From Blastocystis hominis (lineage: Eukaryota; Sar; Bigyra; Opalinata; Blastocystidae): 64,000 nt of DNA. How positions within the stretch are numbered: position 1 is the first letter of the stretch; the number at the start of each line of letters is the position of its first letter. The notes beneath the pieces are model-generated. The model saw only the letters and a program-made list of their open reading frames with translations, was not told the origin of the DNA and searched no databases. Location: the NCBI RefSeq assembly GCF_000151665.1, contig NW_013171867.1:250946-314945 (forward strand), written 5' to 3'. Below are positions 50,242 through 61,132 of the stretch, in pieces. The translations under genes and the position numbers were made by a program.

Positions 50242-50363
50242 TTTGTCTGTCCTATCATTGCCAGTATGTGATATCGATTGGACGAACAATAGATGGTGGC
50301 CTTTTGTTTGGCCTATCATTGATCGAATTGCTGATCTATTGGACAAACAAAATTCTGCCTCCA
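50242..50363. promoter_or_regulatory. H2B/H2A divergent promoter with a degenerate 61-bp tandem repeat
   Basis: CCTATCATTG occurs at 50251 and 50312, and ATTGGAC(G/A)AACAA at 50277 and 50338: both pairs are 61 bp apart, so the intergenic region holds two diverged copies of one 61-bp unit. ATTGG is an inverted CCAAT core, which suits a shared histone promoter. Confidence 0.6.
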
Positions 50364-50428
50364 AATTCTCTTTGATTGACCGATTTCCCTCCTACATTTA
50401 TTATTATTTGGATCTCGATAAGATAAAC

Positions 50429-50848
50429 ATGTCTGGAAAAGGTAAAGGAGGCCGTGGAAATGTGGAGGGAAAGACGATGAGTCGTTCTGCTCGTGCTGGA
50501 ATCACCTTCCCTGTGGGTCGTATGGCTCGTTACATGAGAGATATGAGAGTGGCTGATCGTATCGGTGCTGGAGCTCCTGTGTACTTGGCTGCTGTGATTG
50601 AGTACTTGACTGCTGAAATTCTGGAGTTGGCTGGGAACGCTGCTCAGGACAGCAAGAAGAACCGCGTGGTTCCTCGCCACATTCAGTTGGCTGTGCGCAA
50701 CGATGAAGAGTTGAACGCGCTGTTCGGCAACGTGACGATTGCTTCTGGAGGTGTGATTCCGTTCGTGCACTCGGAGCTGCTTCCCGATAAGAAGGAGGAC
50801 GAGGAGGACGACAGTGAGGAGAAGGAAGACAAGGAAGACGCTGAGTAA
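50429..50848 (+). CDS. H2A: Histone H2A with an acidic C-terminal tail
   Basis: Nucleosome core histone, 139 aa, one exon; the start at 50429 gives the canonical [10 protein letters not shown]. Core: [91 protein letters not shown] marks canonical H2A rather than H2A.Z. The C-terminus is unusual: after LLPDKKED it is almost only Glu, Asp, Lys and Ser, with no SQ-type H2A.X motif and no basic tail. TGTTTGTT at 50890. Confidence 0.97.
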   Translation: MSGKGKGGRGNVEGKTMSRSARAGITFPVGRMARYMRDMRVADRIGAGAPVYLAAVIEYLTAEILELAGNAAQDSKKNRVVPRHIQLAVRNDEELNALFGNVTIASGGVIPFVHSELLPDKKEDEEDDSEEKEDKEDAE

Positions 50849-50889
50849 AGTCGACTAAGCTAGTTTTTCTGAAAACTATATCTCAAATG

Positions 50890-50897
50890 TGTTTGTT
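50890..50897 (+). terminator. TGTTTGTT 3'-end motif of H2A
   Basis: Exact motif 42 nt after the H2A stop and 24 nt before the next ATG. Confidence 0.7.
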
Positions 50898-50920
50898 GAT
50901 AGACGAAGACACTACTTCAA

Positions 50921-51463
50921 ATGATTTATCAATTTGTATTCAGAGATATTACTGGCGCTTCTGTGGCGTTTTCTCAGTTCAGGGGGAAAGTACTGCTGAT
51001 CGTGAACACCGCCTCTGCTTGTGGACTCACTCCCCAGTACAAGGAGTTGGAGGAGCTCTACGAGAAGTACAAGTCGCAGGGATTTGAGGTGATTGCATTT
51101 CCCTGCAACCAGTTTGCTCACCAAGAGCCTGGTTCTTCGGAGGACATTCTTCGTTTTGTGAGAGAAAAGTATGGTGTCACGTTCCCCGTGATGGAAAAGA
51201 GCGACGTATAGGTGCAGTGCTGCTTCTCTGTAGGTCAATGGTCGCTCAACCAACGAGTTATTCGAATATTTGAAGAAGTCATGTCCTGGGTTTCTCGTAA
51301 AGTTGGTTTTCGATCCTCCTCTTTCAGCATAGTAACGTGAAGTGGAACTTTACCAAGTTCCTAGTGAGTCGCAACGGAACTCCCGTGAAGAGGTACAGTC
51401 CGACCACCAATCCTCTCTCTCTTGAGAAGGACATTCTGGAAGAACTATCCAAACCTGCCATCT
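50921..51463 (+). CDS. Glutathione peroxidase (Cys type); stop probably made by polyadenylation
   Basis: Reduces peroxides with thiols. Exons: 50921-51205, 51234-51296, 51328-51463 (introns 28, 31 nt); 161 aa. Active-site motif [12 protein letters not shown] has Cys where animal enzymes have Sec; [13 protein letters not shown] and [13 protein letters not shown] supply the Gln and Trp of the catalytic set. The family would end near [11 protein letters not shown]. Exactly there, T51463 (codon TAT) is followed by 4 nt and TCTTTGTT (51468-51475). No genomic stop occurs before 51780, and the read-through would be antisense to the CPSII 3' end. Confidence 0.92.
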
Positions 51464-51467
51464 ATTC

Positions 51468-51485
51468 TCTTTGTTGCAACAAAGA
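51468..51485. terminator. Perfect palindrome TCTTTGTTGCAACAAAGA between GPX (+) and CPSII (-)
   Basis: Two TCTTTGTT motifs face each other with a 2-nt spacer. Each serves the end of one of two convergent genes. Confidence 0.7.
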
Positions 51486-51531
51486 TGACAAAAGAACAGC
51501 TTTTAGTCTACTACTGCTACTACTACTACGA

Positions 51532-54500
51532 TTACTTGTTTCCGTCATAATACTCCTGTATACACTTAATCTTGAGGAAATCGTCTCCTTGGAGCTAGAC
51601 ATCACACACTTCCCTAACCATCCTCCTACCGTGTACTTCTCAAACGCACGCACGAACTCCACCGCGCACTTGATATTGACGATGAGTGGGATATTGAAGT
51701 CCACCGCCATGCGACGAATCTTGTATCCCTCGGTGATGGCCTGGTCGGTGTTGTTGCTGGGCACGACGATGGCCAGATGAATTGACTGGTGGCGAATGTA
51801 GTCCAGAGCCAGGTTCTCCTTCACGTTCTCGCTCGACTTGTACACGCGATGGAGGCGCTCGGCGGGGATTCCGAAGGCGGCGAGGCGCTGGAAGGTTCCC
51901 TTCGTGGCGTAGAAGTGAACGTTCATTCCCTGCAGGATCTCCAGACCCTCCGTGAACTGGTTGAAATCGTTCTCGGGGATGCTGATGAGGAAGTTGCGCG
52001 CGCTCGTGTCGTTCTTGTCGAAGAACTTGAAGTGGAAGTTCGTGGACAGCAGCGACTTCAAGAAGGCCTCGCTCACGCTCTCTCCGTAGCAGGCCACTTC
52101 GCCGGTGGACGCCATTTCCACGCCCGTGGTCGGGTCCGCGCCGCTCAGACGCGTGAACGAGAACATCGGAGCCTTGCAGCCCACGTAGTTGAGATCGCGA
52201 AGCACGATGTTTCCGCGCTTGTACGGCAAACCGACCATCACGCGCGTCGCCAGCTCGATGAAGTTGAAGTCGAAGGTCTTGCTGATGAACGGGAACGTGC
52301 GCGAGGCGCGCAGGTTGCACTCGATCACCTTCACGTCGTTGTTCTTCGCCAGCAGCTGGATGTTGAACGGGCCCGTGATGTTCAGCGACTTGGCGATCGC
52401 GCGCGCGATCGCTCGGATGCGGCGCTCCGTCTCCGTGTACAGCTTCATCGAGGGGAGGAGCAACGTCGCGTCGCCCGAGTGCACGCCCGCGTTCTCGATG
52501 TGCTCCGAGATCGCGTAGTTGATGATCTCTCCGTGGTCCGCCACCGCGTCGAACTCGATCTCCTTCGCTCCCAGAATGAACTTCGACACCACCACCGGGT
52601 AGTCGCTGCTGATGTTCGCCGCGCGGCCCAGACACGCCTTCAGGTGGTTCTCGTTCATGCACACGCTCATCGCCGCGCCGCTCAGCACGAACGACGGACG
52701 CACCAGCACCGGGTAGCTCACCTTCTCCGCGAACTCGAACGCCTTCGACTCGGACGTCACCGCCACCCACTCGGGCTGGTCGATGTGCAGACGGTCCAGC
52801 AGGTCGCTGAACTTGCTGCGGTCCTCCGCGCACTCGATCATCGACGGCGACGTGCCGAAGATGCGCACCTTGTTCTCCGCCAGCGGCAGCGAGAGGTTGT
52901 TCGGGATCTGGCCTCCCACCGAGATGATCACTCCCTCCGACTGCTCCGCCTCGTAGATGTCCAGGATGCGCTCCAGAGACAGCTCCTCGAAGTACAGGCG
53001 ATCGCTCTCGTCGTAGTCCGTAGACACCGTCTCGGGGTTGAAGTTCACCACGATCGTCTTCTTCTGCGCCTCCTTCAGCGCGCGGATGCAGCTCACCGCC
53101 GCCCAATCAAACTCCACCGACGACCCGATCGCGTACGGACCGCAGCCCAGCACGATCACGCCGTGGTCGTGGAACGTGATGTCGTGCTCCACGCCGCTGT
53201 ACGTCATGTACAGGTAGTTCGTCGTCGCGGGGAACTCGGCCGCCAGCGTGTCCACCTGCTTCACCACCGGCAGCACCTTCAGCGCCTTGCGCGCCTCCCG
53301 CACCAAGCTCTCCTTCTGCCGACGCGTCAGCGACGCGTCCGGGAACGAGAGCAGCGCCGCCAGCTGCAGGTCGCTGAAGCCCAGACACTTCACGACCTTC
53401 ATGCGCTCCACCGTCAGCTCCTCCAACCGGCGACCCGCCAGCCACTTGCGAGCCAGGTGGATGTTGTTCAGCTTCGCGAGGAACCAGTTATCGATCTTCG
53501 TGATGCTGTGGATGCGGTCGATCGAGTAGTTCCGCTCGAGCGCCAGCGCCAGGGCGTGGATTCGACGGTCATCGGGGTGCAGCAGCAGACGCACCAGCTC
53601 CTCCTCGCTCCACTCCACGGAGGGCAGATCGAAGCCCTGCACCAGCGGGTTCACCATGCGGACCGCCTTCTGCAAGGCCTCTTCGAAGCGACGCCCGATC
53701 GACATCACTTCGCCCACGGACTTCATGCACGAGCCCAGCAGCGGCGACACGCGGTGGAACTTCTTCAGGTCCCAACGCGGCACCTTCACCACGCAGTAGT
53801 CCAGCGAGGGCTCGAAGCAGGCGGTCGTCGTGCTCGTTACGCGGTTGCTGATCTGGATCAGATTGTTGCCCAGCGCGAGCTTCGCGGCCACGTAGGCCAG
53901 CGGGTAGCCCGTCGCCTTCGAGGCCAGCGCGGAGGAGCGGGACAGACGCGCGTTCACCTCGATGATGCAGTACTCCTCGCTGTCCGGGTTCAACGCGTAC
54001 TGGATGTTGCACTCTCCGATCACGCCCAAGTGGCGCACCACCTTGATGGCCGTGTCACGCAGCAGCATGTACTCGCGGTTTGTGAGCGTCTGGGAAGGAG
54101 CCACCACGATGGAGTCGCCCGTGTGGATGCCCAGCGGGTCGAAGTTCTCCATGTTGCACACCGTCACGCAGTTGTCGTACGAGTCGCGCACCACTTCGTA
54201 CTCGATTTCCTTCCACCCACGCAGATCCTTGTCGATCAGCAGCTGATCCGAGCACGTGAACGACCGCGACACCAGCTCCACCAGCTCTTCCCGATTCTCC
54301 GCGAACCCGGAGCCCAATCCGCCCAGTGCGAACGCGCTTCGCACCAGCACCGGGTACCCGATCTTCTCGGCCACCTCGATCGCTTCCTCCACCGAGGTCG
54401 CGGGGTACGACAGCGCCAGCTTCTCGTTGATCTCGTCCAGACGCTCCTTGAACAGCTCGCGGTCCTCCGTGTCGATCACCGTCTGGATCGGCGTGCCCAG

Positions 54501-56283
54501 GACGTGCACGTTGTGCCGAGCCAGCTCGCCGGACTCGAACAGCTTGATGCCCACGTTCAGAGCCGTCTGGCCGCCCATCGACACCAGCATGCAGTCGGGC
54601 TTCTCCTTCTCGATCACGCGGATCACAAACGACGGCGTCACCGGCAGGAAGTACACCTTGTCCGCCAGGTTCTTCGAGGTCTGCACCGTCGCGATGTTCG
54701 GGTTCATCAGCACCACTTCCAGACCCTCCTCGCGCATCGCCTTGATCGCCTGCGAGCCGCTGTAGTCGAACTCGCCGGCCTGTCCGATGCTCAGACCTCC
54801 CGAGCCCAGGATCAGAACCTTCCGGAACTTCTGCAGACGGAAGAAGTTCGTGTTCAGCGGCGTGTTCAGCGGCTGCTCCGCGCCCTTGATGTTGGCGATG
54901 AAGCGGTCGAAGAGGAAGCGCGTGTCCAGAGGTCCGGCGCACGCTTCCGGATGGAACTGGGAGGAGAAGATCTTCTTCGTGCGATGGATGATGCCCTCGT
55001 TGGAGTAATCGTTCGCGTTGAAGAACAGCGGCTGCCAGTCCGGAGGCAGCGTCTTCTCGTCCACCGCGAATCCGTGGTTCTGCGACGTGATGAAGCACTG
55101 GCCCGTCGTCAGATCCACGCAAGGCACGTTCGCCGCGCGGTTGCCGAACTTCATCTTGTAGGTGCGCGCGCCAGCAGCCAGCGCCAAGAGCTGGTTGCCG
55201 AGGCAGATTCCGAAGATGGGAATGTCCGTCGTGATCGCCCACTTCAGATGATCGATCGTGGCCTGCGCCATTTCCGGGTTGCCGGGACCATTGCTCAGGA
55301 AAATGCCGTCGTACTCGTCGCGATGAGCCTCCAAATCGTAGTCGAACGGAACCACCGTCACTTGCACCTTGCGCTCACAGAGGCAGCGGATGATGTTGTT
55401 CTTGATACCACAGTCCACCGCCACCACGCGAGGCGACAAACCCTTGTTGAACACGCGGGGCTCTTTGATCGACACCTCAGCCACCAGATTTCGCTCGTTC
55501 GGATCCTCGATCTCCACGTGCTGGCCTGCAAACTCGATCTTGCCCAGAAGAACGCCGTGCTCGCGAATCTTCTTTGTCAGCATTCGAGTATCGATTCCAT
55601 AGAGAGCGGGAATGTGATGCTCCTAGAAGAGGTTAGTGTAAGGCCATTAACTAAGACGAGCGATACGATACGAAATGAAATGAAATGAGATGAAACAAAT
55701 CAAATCAAATCAAATCAAATCAAAACACTCGTCAACTCAAATAGCATGCAAACTCAGCATCACTCAAAACGAGAGATGGAACGAGTTCGAATCACTCTAC
55801 CACTCCTGTAACAGACCAGACAGATGGTACACTGAAAGATCCTGACTAAGGTGTGGCAACACAAACAAACCATTTCTTACCTTAAGCCAATCACTGAGGG
55901 ACTTCCGAGCAGCCCAGTGGCTGTACTCCCACGAGTAGTCCGCAACGATCACACCAGCCACATGGATTTCATTCGACTCGAAGTACTTCGGCAAGCCCCA
56001 TTCATCCAACTCGTCTCCAGGGATTCCGTAATTACCCATCATCGGGAAGGTGAACACCAATATCTGACCTCGATAAGAAGGATCTGTGAGAGACTCAGGA
56101 TACCCAACCATTCCCGTATTGAACACCACCTCTCCAGAACGAGAGACATTCTCTCCGAAAGAAAATCTACTCAAAATACACCGCTAACTCGTACCCTTCA
56201 AAGACAGTTCCGTCAGCTAGGATCAACTTTCCCTTCTCGATGTCTCTATCAATGCAGGTATCTCCGAAGTTAGGAACGACCAT
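51532..56283 (-). CDS. Carbamoyl-phosphate synthase II (glutamine-hydrolysing, CarA-CarB fusion)
   Basis: First step of pyrimidine synthesis. Exons: 56283-56195, 56166-55881, 55622-51630, 51594-51532; introns 28, 258 and 35 nt; 1476 aa. CarA part with GATase Cys in [14 protein letters not shown] and His/Glu in SQFHPEA; two ATP-grasp halves (for example [20 protein letters not shown] and [20 protein letters not shown]); C-terminal MGS-like regulatory domain. The polypeptide stops after this domain ([20 protein letters not shown]), so it is not joined to dihydroorotase or aspartate transcarbamylase as in animal CAD. The 258-nt intron 2 is about eight times the local norm. Third positions are GC-rich. 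Confidence 0.95.
55623..55880 (-). other. 258-nt intron of CPSII with pentanucleotide repeats
   Basis: Flanked by exons that join SLSDWLK to [13 protein letters not shown], continuous in the family, so the intron is real. Its first 35 nt (GTAAGAAATGG to CACCTTAG) look like a complete ordinary intron. The rest contains five or so AAATC units (plus strand about 55697-55722) and GAAAT repeats just left of them. Confidence 0.75.
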
Positions 56284-56845
56284 ACAATCTACACAAGCGT
56301 TACTTTCCAACATTACATCGCCAGATTGATTCACCTACTTGTGGAAGAGTCCATAACAACTTTAGAGATAATCTTTTATCTGCCTGTGATGAAATATTGG
56401 CAAAAAAGGTTCTTCCCAAATTCCCGTGGTTCTCTAATAGGGCCCTTCCACATTCCAATGTGCCGTTATTACTCCACTCATGATTCCCTAAAACGATCCA
56501 TTGCGAATATATGGACCTGAATCTCTGCTTGTGCAAATAATACTCGCAAGTTTCGTTTTGGATGTTTTCTTTGGTTTGACTGTTTCAAAATTTCGTGTGA
56601 TGTTTATCTTCACTTTAGAAGCTTCCGAACATTCAATAAACGAGTTAAAGGCAGAAAACGAGCGATTAACGATACTGTGCTATTTAATTAGTAGTAGAAA
56701 TGAAAATAGAAACTAGTCGAATATTGTTCGGTCAAAACAAATCACATTGTAATACAGAAAACGAAAGTCTCCCTGTTTGCTATAGCATTGATTACTAACT
56801 CCGATTAAAACAAAAATAGGAAGAAAATGAAGTGGGAAATACAAA
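56284..56845. other. 560-nt stretch without a confident gene
   Basis: Short frames on both strands (for example plus 56368-56520, ending IANIWT, and plus 56501-56716) have no family match or clear 3' motif. Contains the CPSII upstream region. Confidence 0.4.
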
Positions 56846-57313
56846 ATGTCCTTTAGTAAGGGTGTTTTGCTATTTTGTGATGGAACGGAGCTCGATTTTG
56901 TTTTTGTCATTCCAAAGTCCGCTCGGTTCGTGAGAGATGTGGTTGTAGAAGTAGCAGCAGTTTTGGAAAAGCTGTACGTTGTGTAAGAGTTAGGTTACAA
57001 ACAGGAAAATAGAATGCTGTATGAGAAATAGTGTAGAAGTGTGTCTAGAGTTCGAAGACGAGCCTGTAAGAGATAGGGCGAAGCTTTGGTGTAGAAGAGA
57101 TACTATCGTGTGCCATATGAATTCCCTATTATCACCAGAGAAGTGCGATGGGGCTTTCGCCTCCTCCCAAGCTCAGTTGACTCTGGAACAGCGCAACAAG
57201 CAAGTTTGGTGAAGGACGTAGATGTAACGTTTGATTCACTAATGAATATCGATTTTTCTGAACTCCATTCAGGTCCCGTTTCTTCCCACACCACACCTCA
57301 AAAGTTTCTATAG
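56846..57313 (+). CDS. Small unknown protein, tentative three-exon model
   Basis: Exons: 56846-56982, 57005-57065, 57095-57313; introns 22 and 29 nt; 138 aa. No family recognised. Exon 1 encodes MSFSKGVLLFCDGTELDFVFVIPKSARFVRDVVVEV, exon 3 YYRVPYEFPIITREVRWGFRLLPSSVDS and a serine-rich end. Evidence for a gene: long open frames on one strand, a classic GTAAG donor at both introns, TAG 57311-57313 followed by AGTTTGTT (57346-57353, one mismatch from the 3' motif). Intron 1 is shorter than any other here, so that junction is doubtful. Confidence 0.4.
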
Positions 57314-57400
57314 ATTATTTTAATTTTTCTTAATTGTAACATTAAGTTTGTTTGATATAGCATATTGATTTGGTAGAGATAGAGCTACTTTCTTTGAACT

Positions 57401-58887
57401 ATGAGGAGTGAAGCGTTTACTATCTTTCTTGTTCTTGTTGCCTCTCTGTAAGCGATTTGCAATATCATATAAACCCGTAGAACAGCACTTGTGCCATTTT
57501 TGTGTTTTACAAGCAATTCCTTATTTGTTTGAATTCTATATGATTGTGATGTGAATAGGTTCCACTGAAAGAGGAAGTTTCTCGTGAAGTGAGTAACGTA
57601 ACTTTGAACAGCCGTGTTCCTAACTCTCCTGCTCCTAGTCATGACTCGAAGCAGGTTAAACCACAAGAATTGGTGAATACTGGGGGAAAGCAGAAGATGG
57701 ATATAAAGGACATAATAGCAAAAATGTCGGGTATGTCTCGGGACGAAGTAATGCTTCCAAAAGAGAAAGAAGAGTTTTTCGAAAAGAAGCCAGAACGCCA
57801 AGGCAAGCAGAACGAACGAGAAAAAGGGACTTCGATTTATCTCTACTCGGGCTGTTCTCTCCAAAAACAAATTTCGAAAGAATATCGTACATCCATAAGC
57901 TTCGTGTGAGTGTAGGTGAGGAGCAAGACACATCTCGCTTCGACATTACAGTGGTCACCGTTGGTAGTTTGAATCGTCTTTTCATCCTTCCGATCTATGC
58001 GTCAAGGTGGAATGGGTATGGATGATGTTTTCCTCTGAAGTAGCCCAATCGTTTTTGTGATCTATCTTCGTGAAGAGGAAGTGGTCCAACTGAATGAGTT
58101 TTTGCGGCTACCGGAGAACTCGATTCTATGCGAACCTCGCATTCGCTTGCTGACTTATGTGGCTGCGAAAGGGTCTTTCTTTTATTCGAACTACCCGATC
58201 AACATCCTCCGCAATCTGGGGATTCACAACGTGCACACATCGCATATGATCGTGTTGGACATGGATATGTGGATGAGCAGTGGAGATTAAGAGTACTTGC
58301 TTATTCTAGAGGATTCCTATGAAACGCTGCTTCGCTTGCCCGAGAATATCGCGACGGATAAAAAAGCGGCTCTCGTGATTCCAGCATTCTTTCACACGGG
58401 CTGGGAGATCAAGAACGGAACGCTGATGGACCAAGTGAACTCGTTGGGATAGTGAAAGGATGTGAAATAGAATTAAGAAGTATATCCCGTTTACCATGGA
58501 TGATTTAGTGGAGTGTATAGAGAAGAGGCGATGTTCTTCGTCCAAGAAAAACCTGTTCACTCATGTAGCGCAATGGAAGACAGTTCGTCACATCTAGAAA
58601 TACATGCTAAAAAGTTGGCTTCAGGACTTGAAGAGTGGGAATCAGCAACCCTATTACAACTACACGTGTTGGAAATCTTATTTGCTAGAACCGTTTGTGA
58701 TGAGAGATGGGTGAATGGTAGTTATCTGCTTGTGTATCGAAATGATTCTGTGACTGAATTTGTGGAGAAGTTTATAAACTATGGATTCAATAAGATTTCG
58801 TACGTGGAAACAATTCGCAGAGAGGAATATCGTTTCGCCCTTGCTGGAAAGGTATTTGCGTTCGATCTACCTCATTTGCCGTATTGA
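57401..58887 (+). CDS. Second GT49 (LARGE/B4GAT1-like) glycosyltransferase
   Basis: Golgi-type glycosyltransferase. Exons: 57401-57447, 57481-57526, 57559-57730, 57766-58015, 58044-58279, 58310-58442, 58471-58564, 58598-58692, 58722-58887; introns 28-35 nt; 412 aa. N-terminal anchor or signal (AFTIFLVLVASLTALVPFLCF), a charged stem, then DITVVTVGSLNRL, GPIVFVIYL, FFYSNYPINILRNLGIHNVHTSHMIVLDMDMWMS with DMD as DxD, ALVIPAF, LEPYLLVYRND and FINYGFNKISYVETIRREEYRF ending DLPHLPY. The frame exits exactly into each expected block only with the short introns removed. Paralogue of the GT49 at 14.3 kb; same intron habit but different positions. Confidence 0.83.
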
Positions 58888-59040
58888 ATAATGGAGAGAT
58901 TCATGGTATAGATCATCGTATAATAAGGATCACACCACTCATACAAAGTCCGGCAATTACTTACTAAACTATTATTATACACAAACACTTTTGAAACGAA
59001 CCAAGAATAACAAGCACATTTTACCAATATGTAAATAATA

Positions 59041-59060
59041 CAATACAATACAATACAATA
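59041..59060. repeat. (CAATA)4 microsatellite
   Basis: Four perfect 5-bp units directly beyond the 3' end of the iron ADH gene. Confidence 0.9.
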
Positions 59061-59067
59061 TGTTTGG

Positions 59068-59075
59068 CACAAACA
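59068..59075 (-). terminator. TGTTTGTG (7/8) 3'-end motif of the iron ADH gene
   Basis: One mismatch from TGTTTGTT, 7 nt after the TAA. Confidence 0.5.
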
Positions 59076-59081
59076 ATCAAA

Positions 59082-60370
59082 TTAATAACTATCCAAAATC
59101 AGTTGACGAGCCACATGAGCATCAACATTTCCTAACTCACCCAAATGAGTATCATTCTCCAAGAATCTACATGTAAAAACTATTTCGATTTCAGCCTACT
59201 TCTTTTCAACTTCTTCTACCCATTTACGATCTCCAGTCGGATCATATGCAGAAATATGAGTCGGAACCTTCATATCCTTTTCATAGAAATCGACAATTGC
59301 ATCGATTGTCTTGTTTGCAATTTCGTCATCGTCACTTCCTTCCAGATTGAACACACGTCGACCCATCTGAGCCAATTTCTCTTTCTTTGATTCGAAATTG
59401 AATCGAAGTAAACGAGGTTGAATACAAGCCAAAGTACGACCATGATCAATTCCCAAATAGACAGTCAATTCATGGCCAACAAAATGGGTTGCCCAATCTT
59501 CTTCAACTCCTTGGCAAATCCAACCATTCTGGGCTTGAGTCGAAGCCCACATTATATTCGAACGAGCCACATAACTCATCGGATCTTTCATTACCAATCG
59601 TCCATTATCAATGAGAACCTTCAATAATGCTTCAGAATATCGATCCTGGACATCAGCATCTACACAATGATTAACAATCACAACCATAATAAATACTTTG
59701 ACAGCTCGTGATGTATTGTTCACATACATGAACAAATGAATCAACAACACCATTCGTAGTTTGTCTTTCTGGAAGAGACATAGTTGTGAGAGGATCCAAA
59801 ATCGCAAATTTGGGAAGCAACAAGTCATTGGAAATGGGATGCTTAATCTTCAAAGCACGACGAGAAATCACTCCATGAATATTGCTTTCTGATCCAGTCT
59901 ATATATAAATACCATAGAGAACAACAAACAGCAGGAAGAGTCAAAACAACACCAATGGGAAGGGCATCAGTGATGGTATATGCAGTTTGCAGAACCAGAT
60001 CCCATGGATCGTTGGTTTTATCCCACTTACTAGCAGCAGCAATAAGCTTTGTACCATCAGCAACAGAACCTCCTCCAACAGCAAGAAGATACACACGATT
60101 TACATCCAGTTTCTTGATTTCAGCCACAGCTTTCATCAAAGTATCAAAGTCAGGGTTCGCTTCAATTCCACCAAACTCATGGACTTCATATCCCTTTAGA
60201 GCAGTCATAACTTGATCATAAGTTCCGTTACGCTTTATACTGCCTCCTCCATATGTCATATAAACAATACGATCCTTCGGAATCAGAGTGGGAAGTTGAG
60301 CGATCTGTCCTTTTCCAAAGACAATACGAGTAGTATTAGCAAAGTTGAAATTGTTAACAGCCTTCATCAT
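59082..60370 (-). CDS. Iron-containing alcohol dehydrogenase
   Basis: Probably reduces aldehydes to alcohols with NAD(P)H in fermentation. Exons: 60370-59930, 59898-59697, 59659-59200, 59166-59082; introns 31, 37, 33 nt; 395 aa. Motifs: YGGGSIKRNGTYDQV, VGGGSVADGTKLIAAA (NAD(P)-binding), LTLPATGSESN, the metal ligands in VVDSFVHVCEQY, GHELTVYLGIDHGRTLA. It resembles the NAD(P)H-dependent butanol dehydrogenase branch. A frame stop at 59196 is bypassed by a 33-nt intron leading to LGELGNVDAHVARQLILDSY, a family-like end. TGTTTGTT spans the exon 1/intron 1 border (59930-59923); TGTTTGTG follows the TAA (59075-59068). Confidence 0.93.
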
Positions 60371-61132
60371 ATTATGTAAAATAGATAAGTATCCAAGGAA
60401 TGAATAAATAAATAATGAGGAAACAAGAGAAAGACAAATCTTTTCAAGAAAATTCAAGGAAATTTCTTGGCGAATATCAATCCTAATATACTTAGGAAAA
60501 TCATGGTTTTAGGTTGTCCATTATTTTCGAAATCTCGTGGTTTTCAGTGCCATATAGTTGATCAAATCGAATAACAGCCAATAGTTGTTTTGTACCTTTG
60601 TTTAAGTAAACCAAAGCAATCATATCACTTGATTGTGAATGTTGCAGAGTTTTGTTTGGGCACTGTATACAATTGTTTCGACTTGTTTTTACATTCCATT
60701 CTTTGACTATTTGACATTTTGTATTTGGTCATTGGTCTTCATTATTATACCAAGTTGTACAGAATCACAAGGAGTAATATTTACCGAATCTTAAAAGTGC
60801 ACCTTCCGTGTTTTAGCCCTTCATTAATTCCTTTCTACTAATATTGATTATTGTCGTTAATTGATGTTGAATAGTATCCATTCTGTATACTTTACAAGTG
60901 TTTTGAGTCTTTCTGTTGAAACACTTTGATATGATGCGTACTTGTCTTTTCAATGTATGTATTCTACTAAACAATATTCAAAAGTAACAATTTCAGCTTT
61001 CTTATTGAGTACGGACTTCGCTGATCTGCTTTGAGTTTCCTTCTATTTCTAAGCTTAAATTGTTTCGAATAGCAAGATTCTCATTTTGTACTGAAAAGGC
61101 TCATTTTTTGTCATATCATAGAAACAAACTCA
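60371..61132. other. 760-nt AT-rich divergent intergenic stretch
   Basis: Between the starts of iron ADH (-) and Asterix (+). No open frame longer than a few tens of codons, no tRNA fold and no repeat seen. Presumably holds both promoters. Confidence 0.5.

Noticed and set aside
51789-55688. 1299-aa plus-strand open frame opposite CPSII
   Set aside because: Same effect: composition-driven shadow rich in Arg, His, Leu and Val over a certain gene.
55778-55815. tRNA-like A- and B-box strings in the large CPSII intron (GATTCGAACTC and TGGTAGAGTG on minus)
   Set aside because: They lie next to each other with no cloverleaf around them, so no tRNA can form.
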